Shown here piece after piece: positions 11,457 through 20,465 of a stretch of DNA of 31,362 nt (position 1 is the first letter of the stretch; every line of letters starts with the position of its first letter). Source of the stretch: Cylindrodendrum hubeiense (lineage: Eukaryota > Ascomycota > Sordariomycetes > Hypocreales > Nectriaceae); the NCBI GenBank assembly GCA_014621425.1, contig JAANBB010000453.1:1-31362 (forward strand), read 5' to 3'. The notes under the pieces were generated by a model. That model did no database searches. It was not told the DNA's origin and was given only the letters and a program-made list of their open reading frames with translations. Both the position numbers and the translations under genes were made by a program.

Positions 11457-12170
11457 ATGCCTGGTGCCAAGCCTAAGTTGGGGAAGCTCACCACCCCCAT
11501 TACCGCCACCTTCCCCTCCGAGATCACTTCGGCGGCCATGTCGGCAACGCCCATGTCTGCCGTCTCCTTCAACTTCAACTTCAAGCCGGACCCGGACTTT
11601 ATCAAGACGCCCATCAGCCCGCCTCTGGCTTACACCGACTTCCTCTCCAAGGCCATGTCTCTCAACTCCCCGGCCATCGGCTCCGGCCAGACCACCCCCG
11701 ACTCCCTCCCGGACACCGCCAGCAGCAAGCAGTCGGACTGCTCGTGCAAGTGCGAGAGCTCATCGCCCACGTCGACCACCAGCGCCAGTTCCAAGGTCTC
11801 CTTCCACCTTTCTCCCCCGGCCACGGCTCCGGTCGTGCCTCCAAGCCCATTCCCGTCCTCGGCCGCTCCTCCCATGTCGGCGCCGCCAACTGGAGCTGCC
11901 GGCTTCCCTAGCCTCAAGCTGCCTCCTAGTCCGGCCGTCTCCCACCTGGACTCTCCTCTAAGCGCCTCCACTGCCCGGTCACCATTCAGTGCTCGACCCG
12001 TCCACTCAGTCTTTGACTGGGATGCTGCCCTCAAGGCTCGCTTCGCCGAGAAGAAGCAGAAGTCGTCACGGACCAGCGTCCGACACATCAGAGAGGTGGT
12101 GACGAGGACTGTCACCTATACTCCTCGGATGGCTCCTGCCCCCAAGGGCAAGAGGCGGAAGGTTGAGTGA
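11457..12170 (+). CDS. Conserved-looking Ser/Pro-rich nuclear protein of unknown function, 237 aa
   Basis: This is a single-exon ORF; its ATG is the first ATG after a 1.9-kb ATG-free leader, which fixes the start. I cannot name the family. What can be seen: residues 1-50 are Thr/Ser-rich with an FNFNF patch; residues 51-69 form a distinctive TPISPPLAYTDFLSKAMSL segment; a CSCKC cluster lies at 95-99; residues 100-180 are Ser/Pro/Ala-rich and probably disordered, with many SP/TP sites. Residues 183-237 look the most structured or conserved, beginning SVFDWDAALKARF, then an REVVTRTVTYT stretch, and ending in a basic KGKRRKVE tail that resembles a nuclear localisation signal. There is no signal peptide or membrane segment. 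The very long leader suggests a translationally or transcriptionally regulated gene; this is inference. It is certainly a gene; its function is unknown. Confidence 0.8.
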   Translation: MPGAKPKLGKLTTPITATFPSEITSAAMSATPMSAVSFNFNFKPDPDFIKTPISPPLAYTDFLSKAMSLNSPAIGSGQTTPDSLPDTASSKQSDCSCKCESSSPTSTTSASSKVSFHLSPPATAPVVPPSPFPSSAAPPMSAPPTGAAGFPSLKLPPSPAVSHLDSPLSASTARSPFSARPVHSVFDWDAALKARFAEKKQKSSRTSVRHIREVVTRTVTYTPRMAPAPKGKRRKVE

Positions 12171-13740
12171 GCACAACGACCAATGTCTCAGACGACACAC
12201 CATCTCCACAGACTTCAGCAAACCATCCATCTCCATTTCACACACACACTTTGACGATCCCTCGACAACTCACCACATTCCTTTTGTTCACATCACTAGT
12301 CCGAAATGGACACGCCAAAAAAAGCAGAGGAGGAGAGGAAGAAGTGAAACGTGACTCCGGCACTAATACGCACTGGAGGCGAGCATACGACGTCACGGCT
12401 CATTGTCATATTTGGGCGGCACACGACTCAAGTCAACCATCACATCCTTAGCGCCAACCACGGAAGGCCCTCTGCTTTGCTGCGAAGATTTTTTATATTT
12501 TGTTTTATCTATCATGAAGACGGGGAAACAGGAAACGGGACAGGTTTTTTGAACTTCTAGGGAGGTATGACTGGAGGAGTTCTACGGCGTTTATAATGTC
12601 TTTTTCCACCTTGGACGGACCGTTCCATGGGTGGACGGTGCACGACAAGGTTTGATACCAACAAGAGAGAGGATGAGCGGTCGGGAATACGATCGCGATG
12701 GGGGGTGATGAGCATCAGGGTCAGGACCAGGACGGGGTCGAGAGATATGAGAAGCGGAAGAGCGTGGGTGAGGGACGAAGCGAATCTGTGGCCCGTGTCT
12801 CGGGCACGATATTAGCTAGCGGTAACGTGTTTATTCGCAACCCAACAAAGCCATGGGCTGTTTTCTCGTGTGTCTCGCTTGTCTTGTCCGTGATGAACGT
12901 ATGTCCGACACTCTGCGTGCTGCGGGGCCATCTAAGTTGTCTTGTGCAGCAAAGATGGAGACGGCGGGCTCGAGCCCGTGGCGCGCCCAGCCCCCTTTGT
13001 TTTTGGGCTCGCGAAGAGGCGTTGAAAAAGACGTGCATGTTTGTTTTTGCAGATCTGTCATGGCCGTAAAAATGGGCCGCCGGGTGGCCACGCATCGCGA
13101 ATCTGGGATGCACTGGGATGCAGCAACACACCAGTGTCGCCGCCCCTCCATGCTCTGTGCCCTCCACTCCGATGCCCCTCACCATTTCCAAATATATCCC
13201 CTGTCCCTTGCAGGCGTGGGCGGCCTGGGCGAATGACTTACAGGCCCCTTGCGAACGCCCCTCCCTTCCGTTTGGCTGTTTGAAGCTTGCCACTCTGGGT
13301 TGAGGAGCATCATCGAGCGCGGGAAGGGGAAGGGGGGGGGAGGCACGGCGTTGCAGGTCAGTCTGCGACTTGGCGACTCGGGAGGGGGGCGCATCACACA
13401 CGGGCCAGTCGATCAATGGGAGAGTTGTTTGCGTGCCATGGCGATCCTGTGCGGGAGGAGAGGGGCCTTTGGTCGGTGACTTGGGGGGAGCAAGGGGATG
13501 GATGGATGGATGGACGGCGGTCCACAAGGCCGGGTTTTGGGCCGCCGCTGGGAGAGGGAGAGAGGGACATGGCGAGGGAGAGGGACATACAGGGCCAGCG
13601 CGGTGCTGGTTCGTCCCCCCCGCGGGTCAGGTCAGTGGAAGACGCTGCAGCAGGCGACGTCACTGGCGGTACGCCCTGGAGAGAGGCTCAGGGACGGAGG
13701 GCGGTCGTTTGACGAACACCCATTTGTTGCGGGTGATGGC

Positions 13741-13852
13741 CAGTGGTGGTTCAGTGGTGGTTCAGTGGTGGTCCGTGGTGGTCCGTCAGTGGTGGTCCCT
13801 CCGTCAGTGGTGGTCCATCCGTCAGTCAGCGGTGGTCCGCCCCGTGGTCCGT
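13741..13852. repeat. Degenerate TGGTGGT(C/T) tandem repeat cluster
   Basis: About eight copies of a CAGTGGTGGTYC / CGTGGTGGTCC motif occur in 112 bp, with interspersed CCGTCAG spacers. The variable spacing (11-18 bp) suggests repeated slippage. The block lies in non-coding DNA and generates a spurious Val/Trp/Ser-rich open frame. Confidence 0.85.
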
Positions 13853-14199
13853 GTCCCCGTTGGGCGGGTGCGTAAAAGCGGCGCGACCCAGCACCCTGGT
13901 CCAGCTCGGGGACACTAAGCGCCGGGCCTGGGACCGACGCAGCAGCCGAGCGACGGGATTGGGCGGCGCGGGCAAGCCTGTCACGCACCGGCACCGGCCC
14001 GCGGACGTGATTGGCGGCGTGCTAAGCGCCCGGCTGTGGGCAAGATTGACTGAGAGAGGCAGCATGCAGAAGCGTCGTTTCCCGTTGTCGACTGCGCCCT
14101 GGGGGGGCCTGGGTGATGCTGCAAGTAGCTGCTGGTGCTGGTGCTGGTGCCCTCGTTCGCTTGCTCGAGTTTGTCTGGTTGTTCGCTACCTGGTAGCTA

Positions 14200-14213
14200 C
14201 CTAGGTACCTAGG
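14200..14213. repeat. Perfect 14-bp palindrome CCTAGGTACCTAGG
   Basis: CCTAGGTACCTAGG reads identically on both strands. A related TAGGTACCTA palindrome lies at 14332-14341 and an AGGTACCT at 1880-1887. The recurrence in non-coding DNA suggests a dispersed short element or protein-binding site. No function can be assigned from the sequence. Confidence 0.8.
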
Positions 14214-15088
14214 CACGCAGCCACTGCGCGCTAGACGGCGGAGCGGAATTGGTCGAGCCGGCCCTGGCAACGTTGGCGACGTTGGTGGTTCTGGCGACTC
14301 TGGCGACTCGGCGTGAGCGACGTGCTCTGCGTAGGTACCTAGGTAACCCAAATACAGCCGCATGTTGGCCAAGGCCGGCTTTCCACCCATCACCTCAGCT
14401 TACGCTCCTCCATTGATTCGACTCTCTGTCTGTCTGTCATGCTCCCTCCCTCCCTCTTCCCCGAACAACCAACCCCGTTCTTTTGTCGCAAGCGCGGGGG
14501 AGTGCGGGCAAGCGATCCGAGAGGCCCAATCCTGACGACACTAAAAAGTCGTCGTGCCCGAGCTCCAGTATGCAATCGCCGGCGACTCGTCCAACTCGCC
14601 CAACCCGCAGAGCGCCAGTGACGAGACGTACATGGTGATGTGATAGCCCTGCGCGTCACACCGTCTCCAACCGCCGCGCCCCATTGGCTCTCGCCTCGAA
14701 CCCCCTCGGAGCAAGCGTCGCGCCTCCATCTGAAACGGGGGCCTGAGCATGACCGAGATTGAAACGGGTTTCAACCCGCCGTCCTGACCCATCCCGCCGG
14801 GTGGAACATGGCCATGGAACATTCCCAGGGGGGTTTCGACGATGCTAATTTTGGACCTTGCCGCCACCGTCCTCGTCAACCGCCGACGAGGCGTTCCCCT
14901 CGCTTCGTATCTATATATACATCTTTGCTTGCCTTCGTCTGGGGGCGGCTTGCCATGTATGTTGCCACGCGGGACGGCCTGCCTCACCGGGGTGGGAACC
15001 CAATTTCCCATTCACCTGTTGCCTCTTTATGCGAAGCAAAGTAATTAAGAGAGAACTTCATGTCCGCCGTGATTGCTGCGGGCTGTCA

Positions 15089-17708
15089 TCAATCCACCTG
15101 CCTCACCTCCTCCGCCACAGCGTTGCATAGCGCGACTTTGACCCCTGCCCCCGTGAGAACATGGATCCAGAGTCGCTGGGTGTCGCTCAACCGGTCGTTT
15201 GCGCTCTTCACCTCCGAGAACATGACCTCGCCCTTGGCCTTGCCAGGATCCCCCGACGCCTCCCCTGTGATGTCTCCAATGCGCCAGAGAATCAGGTCTG
15301 GGATGCCACCGCCCCGCTGCCTGTACTCCTGGGCCATGACTTTGCATACCGCTGCTAGGGCGCTTCCCTCGAAGCATCCCACCAGCTCGACCAAGTCCTC
15401 GACGTCAAAGTCCCAATTCAGTCCTGCCGCGCTGGTCCTGCGTTCATTCCCCTTGTCCCAAACTTCCCGCACTAATCGCCCGCCCTCCCCATTGGCAATC
15501 TCAACCAGGCGGTGGTTGATCTCTGAGGCCCGGGCCGGGAAGAATGCGTCCGTATGCAAGTCGAGAGGGCATGTTTGATACGCTGTTTGGAAAACATTAG
15601 GGATGTAGAGAAAGAGAATATCGTAGAAGAGGTACGCAAAGAGGGTGCGTATGATTCCGCCCTCGGCGTGATACCCCTTCCAACCCTCGGATCGATAGTG
15701 ATTCAAACACATCTCTTCCACACTGCACTCTGCATCCGTATCCGACGATTCAAGCCAGATAGTCTTGGTCGAAGCCTGGCGACCGGGCTTCACTGGTATT
15801 TCGCGCTTTAGTTGAACCCCTTTGACAAAATGTTCCACGGGTTTTTCTAGCCCAACATGGCCAAAGTCATGCTGCAACCGACGCGGGATGCGAAGTTTCT
15901 TCTCCAACTTCACAAGACGCTTCTGAAGATCATAATGGAATATGAGGTGGCAGTTGGGGTCCTGGAGGCCGGCCTCACATGTGGCAACCGCAATCCTTTT
16001 CCAATGCTTCTTTTGTTGCTCTAGCTCTGCCGAGATGGGGTTCGGGTCCAATGTAGGCATGTAATGCTCCTCCAAAAGGGCCTTGCGTTGATACCAACCA
16101 CCTCGTCTGGCCATCTGGAACAGTCGCTGATCAAGGAGCTCAGTAAGCAACTCCTGTTCCTTGAGGTGTTCCTTCAGCCGTCCAAATACATGGGCGGCCT
16201 TGTGCACAATCCTCGTGTATGAGTGACCTGGAGTAAACCTCCTCAGATAGGCACCTTCACCCATCTCATAGACAACTTGCTCCTTGTGACTCTCTTCCTT
16301 GACCAGGGCTTTCCATCGAGGATATAACGTTTCAAAGGTGTCGATGATCTTCCTGAAACCTTCTTCGCCAGGTGGTCCATTGAACTCCATGATGCGATCA
16401 ACTTCTGCCTCAAGCCGCAATGCGGTTTCATATTCCAGCAGGTGCATCCTGGATGCAAAGATTGTCGAGGTCCGGCAAACGATGTACTCGGGGAAGTTTC
16501 GTTTGGCCATTTTGGCGAGGATGATGGTAGTGAGGGACTTCTCTGTCCATTCCGTTGACCGGTAAAAGACCAGGTGAACACGCTCGAATAGCGTGAATGC
16601 TCCAGGGGACAGCCGGATACATGGACCAAGAATCGAAAGCGTCTTGCTTAAGAAGTGCTGTTTCCGGCTCGGATCCCCTCCTTGAGGAGTTCCGCTGCCT
16701 TTCGGTTTTAGGCCTTCGCGATCGTCTGAAGTGGACGAATCGCGGCTGTTGTGTCGACTGAGCCCGAGAGACATTAACCCCGTCTGTTGATGGCTCATTC
16801 GGGTAAATGATTTGATGAGTTCCGCCTTGTTCCGGCCCTGAAATTTGGCTTCCTTCCCTAAAGTTTTTAATTCATCCAAACCAAGAAGCGATGCCGCTTC
16901 TTCAAGTGAGTGGATGTGGTCTTCTGACGCATCCGCAAATGTAAAGGTCTCTCCCAGGTTGAATTCCTCAAGGTCGACACCCTGGATCGGACTCGATGTA
17001 GGCGCAGTAGAGCGGGGAGGGAGTGACTGGCATGTCTGAAGCGTATTAATTGCGGCATCCATGTTTGAAATGTCGTTTTGGTAGCTCAGACGACTACGTC
17101 TGTGCCACGAAGCCGTTTTTCTCAGGAACAATCGGACGTATCTGGGCGTGGTAAGCGGGAATGAATGCATATACTAGCAACAAAGAAACATACAGAAACT
17201 GTGCCTCGTAGTCTAATTCTCTCCATTGCCGGAAGACCTCCATTTCCTTCTCATCAAACAGGTGCGACTCCTCGTCCAGCACGGTATCCAAAGCAAGGTT
17301 GAAAGCATCCACGTATATAGAGCTTTTGCCTTTGACCCAAAGTGGGTGAGTTTTTCCAGTTGTCCCATCGTTGTCCGCGGCACTCATTTGGGATGACTTC
17401 ATCGCCTCGTACTCTTCGATAGCTTCCTTGTCGACCTGGGTAGGTGGCAACGCACTCTCAAACTCTGTGACCCGGTGACGGCTGTCATCTTGTTCCCCAT
17501 CATCGAAGTCGCCTTCGCCTGCATTTTTTGGTTCATAATTCTTTTCAGCGGAAGAAGAGTCTGATTGATCGGATTCACGGTCTCTGGACTCCTCTCGTTT
17601 GACCCGCTTTGCTGGCCTCGCTGTGCGTGCTTCAACCTGTGGGCTGCCACGAGTATTGCTGCCAAGCTCACCCTGTGGTTTCGAGAGCCTCGTTACAAAT
17701 GCATCCAT
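15089..17708 (-). CDS. FAN1: FAN1-family VRR-NUC structure-specific nuclease, 855 aa
   Basis: A Fanconi-associated nuclease 1 homologue, an enzyme that cleaves branched or 5'-flap DNA during interstrand crosslink repair. Exon 1 is 17708-17194 and exon 2 is 17141-15089. The 52-nt intron (GTATGT donor, CAG acceptor) joins a codon split CT|A, rebuilding the FAN1 signature LYVRLFLRK near residues 172-180. A SAP-like helix pair lies near residues 250-286. The C-terminal VRR-NUC domain carries E665 in an HAEG motif, D787 in GIPDLILW, and E815/K817 in SEVKSANDRLSDTQ, which match the human metal-binding and catalytic positions. The D-to-E gap is about 13 residues longer than I recall for human FAN1. 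No N-terminal UBZ zinc finger is evident. The start is the ATG before DAFVTRL (A at -3); the frame remains open upstream, but without a closer ATG. It is divergent from SDC1 across 274 bp. Confidence 0.93.
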
Positions 17709-17982
17709 GCTTCCAATGAAGCCATTGCTCGAGGGAGAAGTGTATGGCGATCCTTTTGCACTGCTGATTCTATCGATAAAGGGGGACGCGAATAAACCAG
17801 GCAGACACGTCACTGGGCGAGCCAATCTAACACGAAAGCACGTGCCTCGTTTCCGTCTCCCTGAGCTGCTTGCCCGACAATATTCCGGCGCATTTCGACC
17901 TTGACCACCAGCATCATCTGCCTCCGTCTGGTCTGCCCAGAACTCTCCCAATTGCCAATTGAGTAAACGGATACTCGCAAAC
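17709..17982. promoter_or_regulatory. Bidirectional promoter of FAN1 and SDC1
   Basis: Only 274 bp separate the inferred FAN1 start codon (17708, minus strand) from the SDC1 start codon (17983, plus strand). The core promoters of both genes, and most of both leaders, must share this interval. Co-regulation is possible but not shown by the sequence. Confidence 0.6.
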
Positions 17983-18677
17983 ATGGCGGAAGAAGTACCC
18001 AAACCTTCCCCGGCGGTGGATGTTCCACAAGTCACGGCCCCGTTTGACTCTGCCAACACCCTCCCGGCGCAACTTGCACAAAGAGACACCCCGCAGAGGG
18101 ACGTTGTGATGTCTGATGTTATGATGGAACAGCCTGCGGTATGTGTTTGCTATTCTATTTAAAGCAATAGTCTACCTGGAAGACCATGCATACCCCGATT
18201 AGCTTTCTTCCCGATACCGCCAACACCGCCGGCATCGCCGACACCGCCCCTCCTTCGCGCCCGCGCACAACACCATCCGCCACGTTCATCCTTGCCCACA
18301 TACATCAACATCATCGATACACCCTCGCTGACAAGAAATGAAGTCCTCCCCCGCACCGGCCGCTCATGCGCCGAGCCCTGTCCCCGCGCGAACTGGAACT
18401 CCGGCGCAAGGATCGAGAGCCGCCTCAGCACACCCCGATCCCGGCTTCTCGATGCCAGCTGAAGCTCCCCCACATGGCGATTCGACACGAAGATATTTGA
18501 ACACCAAGGTTACGGGAGTCTTGCTTGAGGGCATGAAACAGTTGGCGAAAGACAAGTAGGGACTATGATGCTGACTTTGGCAAAACCCACTGACGAAATG
18601 CTAGACCCAACGACCCACTCCGAGTCCTTGGAGAATATCTGATACAAAAGTCAAAGGAACTGGAAGTGACTGGCTAG
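17983..18677 (+). CDS. SDC1: COMPASS subunit Sdc1 / Dpy-30-motif protein, 146 aa
   Basis: This is the Dpy-30 homologue of the Set1/COMPASS histone H3K4 methyltransferase complex. Its helix-pair motif dimerises and docks onto Bre2/Ash2. Proposed exons are 17983-18138, 18344-18555 and 18605-18677 (441 nt, phases consistent). The Dpy-30 motif occupies residues 103-142 and crosses the second intron: exon 2 ends YLNTKVTGVLLEGMKQLAKD, and exon 3 supplies KPNDPLRVLGEYLIQKSKEL. That 49-nt intron (donor GTAGGG, branch CTGAC, acceptor TAG) is secure. Intron 1 is less certain. The donor GTATGT at 18139 is clear. The only acceptor I found that keeps frame past an in-frame TGA at 18329-18331 is an AAG at 18343, 11 nt after a CTGAC branch, giving a 205-nt intron. 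The first ~100 residues are Pro/Ala/Ser-rich and probably disordered. The gene converges with RPS13. Confidence 0.88.
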
Positions 18678-18981
18678 GCGTAATGGGGTTTTCATCGTCA
18701 TTGGTCCTGGATATTGCATTAGGCGGAAGAGATTAAGCATAAAGGGCGTTACGGATATCAAAAGTTCAATCACTGGGTCAAGGTTGTGTGGTATGCCATT
18801 ACAGCTCAGTGGTCGGATTGCTTTCTATTTGAGCAGTCGACTACACTGCGGTCCTCCCAGACAGGGTGCATAAGCATCATGGCTCTAAATGCAAGTTTTC
18901 CATAATTTGTCCCCAACTCCATGACCCCCGGGAAACCATCACTTTCACCAGTAGCGTCCAGTCGTACGTAGATTGATTCGC
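18678..18981. other. Convergent intergenic region SDC1 / RPS13
   Basis: These 304 bp lie between two facing stop codons and should hold both 3' untranslated regions and polyadenylation signals. No ORF or RNA gene is evident. Confidence 0.5.
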
Positions 18982-19666
18982 TTAAGCGACGATGGTGCTG
19001 GCGGTAGCAGACTCGTACTTCCAGGTAGGGGGAAGGACACCGACGGTCTTGTAGTAACGGGCAAGACGGTGGATTCGGGACTCGATGAGAATGAGGCGGA
19101 ACTTGGAGTCCTTGTCCTTGCGGTTGCGCTCGAGGTGCTTGCGGACGGCAACAGCCTGTGATGAAAAAAATCTCGTTAGTTTCTCTTCCTCAGATCCGGG
19201 AGGCCAGTGGGTTCAGTGCGTACCTTCTTGATGAGCATGTACAGATCCTCGGGAAGCTCGGGGGCGAGGCCTGTTAAATCTCTCTGTCAGTCTTAACCGT
19301 ACAGAGGCATTGAGGAGAATTTCTCCGTTGAAAGATGTTTTTCCACCACCACATCCTTGTTGTTCAGGGTATCGTACCGTTCGACTTCAGAATTCGGAGA
19401 ATTCGGTTACCTGGGAACAATGTCAGTAATTTGCTCTCTCGTGCGTTGTTCGCAAACCACATACCGGTGACAATCTTGACCTGGGCAATTCCGTGGGAGT
19501 CACGGAGGATGACACCGATCTGGGAGGGAGTGGCACCCTTGCGGGCCAGCTTGGAGATCTGGTCGACGACCTGCTCGGGGGTGGTCTTGAGCCAAGCGGG
19601 AGCAGTGCGCGAGTAAGGGACGGCAGAGGCAGAAATGCCCTTTCCGTTGCTGTGAAGGCGGCCCAT
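18982..19666 (-). CDS. RPS13: 40S ribosomal protein S13 (uS15), 151 aa
   Basis: Eukaryotic uS15, a small-subunit ribosomal protein. There are four exons: 19666-19465, 19410-19378, 19270-19224 and 19155-18982 (456 nt, 151 aa, exactly the length of human RPS13). Exon 1 encodes [10 protein letters not shown] through QVKIVT and contains the family signature [14 protein letters not shown] at residues 46-59. Exon 2 is only 33 nt ([10 protein letters not shown]). Exon 3 gives [15 protein letters not shown]. Exon 4 gives [19 protein letters not shown] through the C-terminus [12 protein letters not shown]. The introns are 54, 107 and 68 nt with GTATGT, GTACGA and GTACGC donors and CAG acceptors. Intron 1 is in frame and free of stops, so it could be mistaken for coding sequence. 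The start codon follows AAG (A at -3). Confidence 0.97.
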
Positions 19667-20465
19667 CTTGTCGTCTGGTTTTTTGGTGGTTAGTTGTCGG
19701 AGTTGCAAAAAAGACCAAAGTTCGAGGACTGAAGATTGAGGAAATTTCGTTTGTGCTTAGTTAGGGCTGGGAGTCGTGGGTTGCGCTCGGCCCACCTCGC
19801 GTTGACCACGTGACCGACATAGTGGGTCGCCCCACTGTCACGTTTCCTCCGTGGCTTTATCCGTGAACTTTTCTTTCGTTCCTCGACATTCTCTTCTTGA
19901 CAAAAAAGTCAACAGAGCCCATCCAATGGGCTCGCTCTGTCATAGCAAGTCGCGTCTCTCATGGTAAGTCGCATCTCTCCTCTTCCTCTACCCCCATCAA
20001 CCATCTACATGATGATACATCACATTTTACTTTTTCTGGTACCTCTTATGTTAGGGCCCTCGGGCTCGATGAATTATACGGACTTCTGATACTTGGTTAT
20101 CAACCCTCCATTTCTGTCTGCAAACCGTGGAAAGAATTTTCACTGACAGGATTACAGATTTTAAAACTTTGCCAAACAGCACACTTGATAGTTATCCATC
20201 CCGTTGCCGTGAATGTACCACATAATGAATAATCAATTTTCAAATAAAAGAACCGTTCAATTCACTCGTACCGCGCCTGTGCCTGCACCATAGCATCTAA
20301 TCTGGCTGAACTTCAAAGCTCCATTTCATGTCCACTGTTTTACATTTTCAAGTGACCACACCCTTCAATACACCAGCAGAGATGACTCCCATTCGATCTC
20401 GAGACGCATAACCAAATCTCCCTAACGGACTAACCCCCCCTAATCTCCCATTGCCATTAAGCGCA
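19667..20465. promoter_or_regulatory. RPS13 promoter and U2AF65 3' flank
   Basis: This 0.8-kb gap holds the RPS13 promoter next to RPS13 and the 3' untranslated region of U2AF65 at the other end. A TTAGGG hexamer lies at 19761-19766 and a CACGTG E-box at 19807-19812, about 95 and 141 bp before the RPS13 start codon. In Candida albicans these are the Tbf1 and Cbf1 sites that drive ribosomal-protein genes. The open frame at 19897-20232 (+) has no ATG start and no recognisable product, so I do not call a gene. Confidence 0.5.

Larger units (their letters stand above)
12171..15088. other. Gene-free intergenic DNA (3' flanks of the 237-aa gene and of FAN1)
   Basis: The 237-aa gene (+) and the FAN1 gene (-) converge on this 2.9-kb stretch, so its two ends should carry their 3' untranslated regions. 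Open frames such as 12721-13527 (-), 13287-13712 (+), 13370-13918 (+) and 14541-15011 (-) are compositionally biased shadows without domains. Notable contents are an ATGG/GGAT simple repeat at 13497-13515, TGGTGGTCC repeats at 13741-13852 and CCTAGGTACCTAGG-type palindromes near 14200 and 14332. Confidence 0.5.

Noticed and set aside
11383..12115. Overlapping frames (192 aa on +, 161 aa on -) across the 237-aa gene
   Set aside because: These are shadows in the other frames of a GC-rich coding exon. The 237-aa frame has the ATG after the purged leader and a sensible NLS-like C-terminus.
12721..13527. 268-codon minus-strand open frame
   Set aside because: No recognisable domain, Pro/His/Arg-rich composition, and no neighbouring exon or splice pattern to support it.
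19897..20232. 111-codon frame and possible box C/D snoRNA between RPS13 and U2AF65
   Set aside because: The frame starts at TTG. An ATGATGA at about 20009 and a CTGA at about 20085 resemble C and D boxes, but no terminal stem pairs across them.
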